15,887 nucleotides of DNA from Palsa-883 sp035696165. Lineage in GTDB: Bacteria; Pseudomonadota; Alphaproteobacteria; Acetobacterales; Acetobacteraceae. A model generated the notes under the pieces. The model was not told the DNA's origin. It did not search any database and saw only the letters and a list, made by a program, of their open reading frames with translations. This document shows positions 15,071 through 15,887 of the stretch, piece by piece. The stretch spans positions 1 through 15,887 of the forward strand of contig DASRQX010000185.1 in assembly GCA_035696165.1 (NCBI GenBank), written 5' to 3'. Each line of letters opens with the position of its first letter. Positions within the stretch are counted from its first letter, which is position 1. The position numbers and the translations under genes were made by a program.

Positions 15071-15521
15071 TAGACCCCCGAACGCATGCCTTTACACATG
15101 CGCGTCGAACGTCGACTCGCGCCGACATAGCCAACCATCTAATCAGCGCAACGAGAGTTTGAACCCTCGAGACGCCAGTTGTTGTGCACGTTACCGTGAG
15201 CTAACGGAAAACACTCCTTGCGAATATGCACAGATGGCCGGCGATCGGCCGTGGTTCCGCCAGGGGCTGCGGACCACAGTCCGATCGCTTCGGCCGCCAG
15301 CTTGCGGTCTCCCAGCGGCAACATCCGCACTCTGCGCCCAACCGTCTGTCCTCAGTCATGCCGCTACATTACGGTTACGACAGGACGAAATCGGCACACC
15401 GTACTGATCTCGGCGATCGCGCAACAACAACGAGCGCCGTAGAAGGAATCGCCAATCGATCAGTTTTCGTGAACGCCATGTTAGACACTCGCGAGTCTGG
15501 GGTTTGCGAGGAATTTGGGTA
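15071..15521. other. Gene-free stretch between the MarR gene and the transposase
   Basis: No supported gene in 450 bases. Several frames of 60-190 codons cross it on both strands but none has a ribosome site or a recognisable family. A 10-bp palindrome ACTCGCGAGT at 15486-15495 lies about 30 bp beyond the transposase stop and may mark the outer end of the insertion element. A tRNA T-arm-like loop at about 15159-15176 has no other tRNA parts. Confidence 0.45.
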
Positions 15522-15887
15522 TCAGGCGGCAAGGCGTAAGGCGTGCATTTTGTTGGTGTCCTGTCGTTCGGTCACGAATTTCGCGAAGATGGAGCTTTTG
15601 GGGGTATTCAAGAGAAATTCTGGGAGGCTCTGGCGTAGCGCGGTGACGACGACGAGCTCGGAGAGCGGGATGCCGGGGCGAATGGTTCGCGGCCAGGAGC
15701 CGAAAGAGCTCCAGACGAGCCGGGGATGGGCAACGGCGCGGTACTCAAGCAGTCCCTGGCAGATGATGCCGGCCTGGATGAAGACGTGGTAAGCGTGAAG
15801 CTTGCGCTTGACGTCGTTGCGGTACTCGAGCGAGGTACGATGGAGATGCTGATTGCCGCTGTTGCGGCGCAGCGGCTTCATGTTGGA
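15522..15887 (-). mobile_element. Transposase, C-terminal part (insertion sequence reaching past the window)
   Basis: The minus-strand frame is open to the right edge (ATG at 15881 is probably internal; SN precedes it). The 121 visible residues read MKPLRRNSGNQHLHRTSLEY, RKLHAYHVFIQAGIICQGLL, HPRLVWSSFGSW, RTIRPGIPLSELVVVTALRQ and end KFVTERQDTNKMHALRLAA. This tail is characteristic of a DDE transposase group common in Acetobacteraceae, in which the catalytic residues lie further upstream, out of view. I recognise the family by the HLHR, HAYH, GSWLRTIRPG-like and SLPEFLL blocks, but do not assign an IS family name. Whether the element is complete cannot be judged here. Confidence 0.65.

Noticed and set aside
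15159..15176. tRNA-like T-arm (GAGGGTTCAAACTCTC on the minus strand)
   Set aside because: No acceptor stem, anticodon arm or D-arm can be built around it at the proper distances; probably chance or at most a tiny relic.

Overview
The window looks like a chromosomal accessory stretch of a high-GC alphaproteobacterium, most likely Acetobacteraceae or a close relative. This rests on an HpnK-type hopanoid deacetylase, DUF3126 and DUF992 proteins (both typical of alphaproteobacteria), strongly GC-biased codon use and Shine-Dalgarno-led starts. The assignment is inferred from protein families, not from a marker gene.

Left part (1-2917): the 3'-truncated view of a Uma2-type nuclease gene on the minus strand, then hpnK on the plus strand. 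A gene-poor, partly AT-rich stretch of about 600 bp follows. It holds a perfect 15-bp hairpin, an extended -10 promoter with a dyad just downstream, and no convincing gene. It leads to a membrane-anchored coiled-coil protein of phage-associated type whose frame is broken near its N-terminus.

Middle (3026-8917): metabolic single genes. These are a FAD-dependent oxidoreductase (minus), DUF3126 (plus), an epoxide hydrolase (minus), an agmatinase/ureohydrolase (plus), a secreted DUF992 protein (minus) and a SAM methyltransferase (minus). A 51-nt-arm inverted repeat sits between the divergent epoxide hydrolase and agmatinase genes. Two smaller hairpins lie between the convergent agmatinase and DUF992 genes.

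Right part (9070-13299, minus strand): one tightly packed operon, in transcription order an ABC-type solute-binding protein, a Rieske [2Fe-2S] ferredoxin and two metal-dependent amidohydrolases. The order suggests uptake and breakdown of an organic compound, but the substrate cannot be told. Both amidohydrolases carry independent disabling mutations: a 4-bp tandem duplication in the first and an in-frame amber codon in the second. The upstream ferredoxin and binding protein look intact. The operon therefore appears to be decaying from its enzymatic end.

Right end (13645-15887): a MarR-type regulator, free methionine-(R)-sulfoxide reductase and a NIPSNAP protein, all minus and closely spaced, consistent with a small stress-related operon. 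Then come about 500 bp without a gene and the C-terminal part of a transposase running off the edge. No CRISPR array, rRNA or convincing tRNA was seen. I did not find a clear new defence or mobile system; the main discoveries are the broken genes and the palindromic elements.
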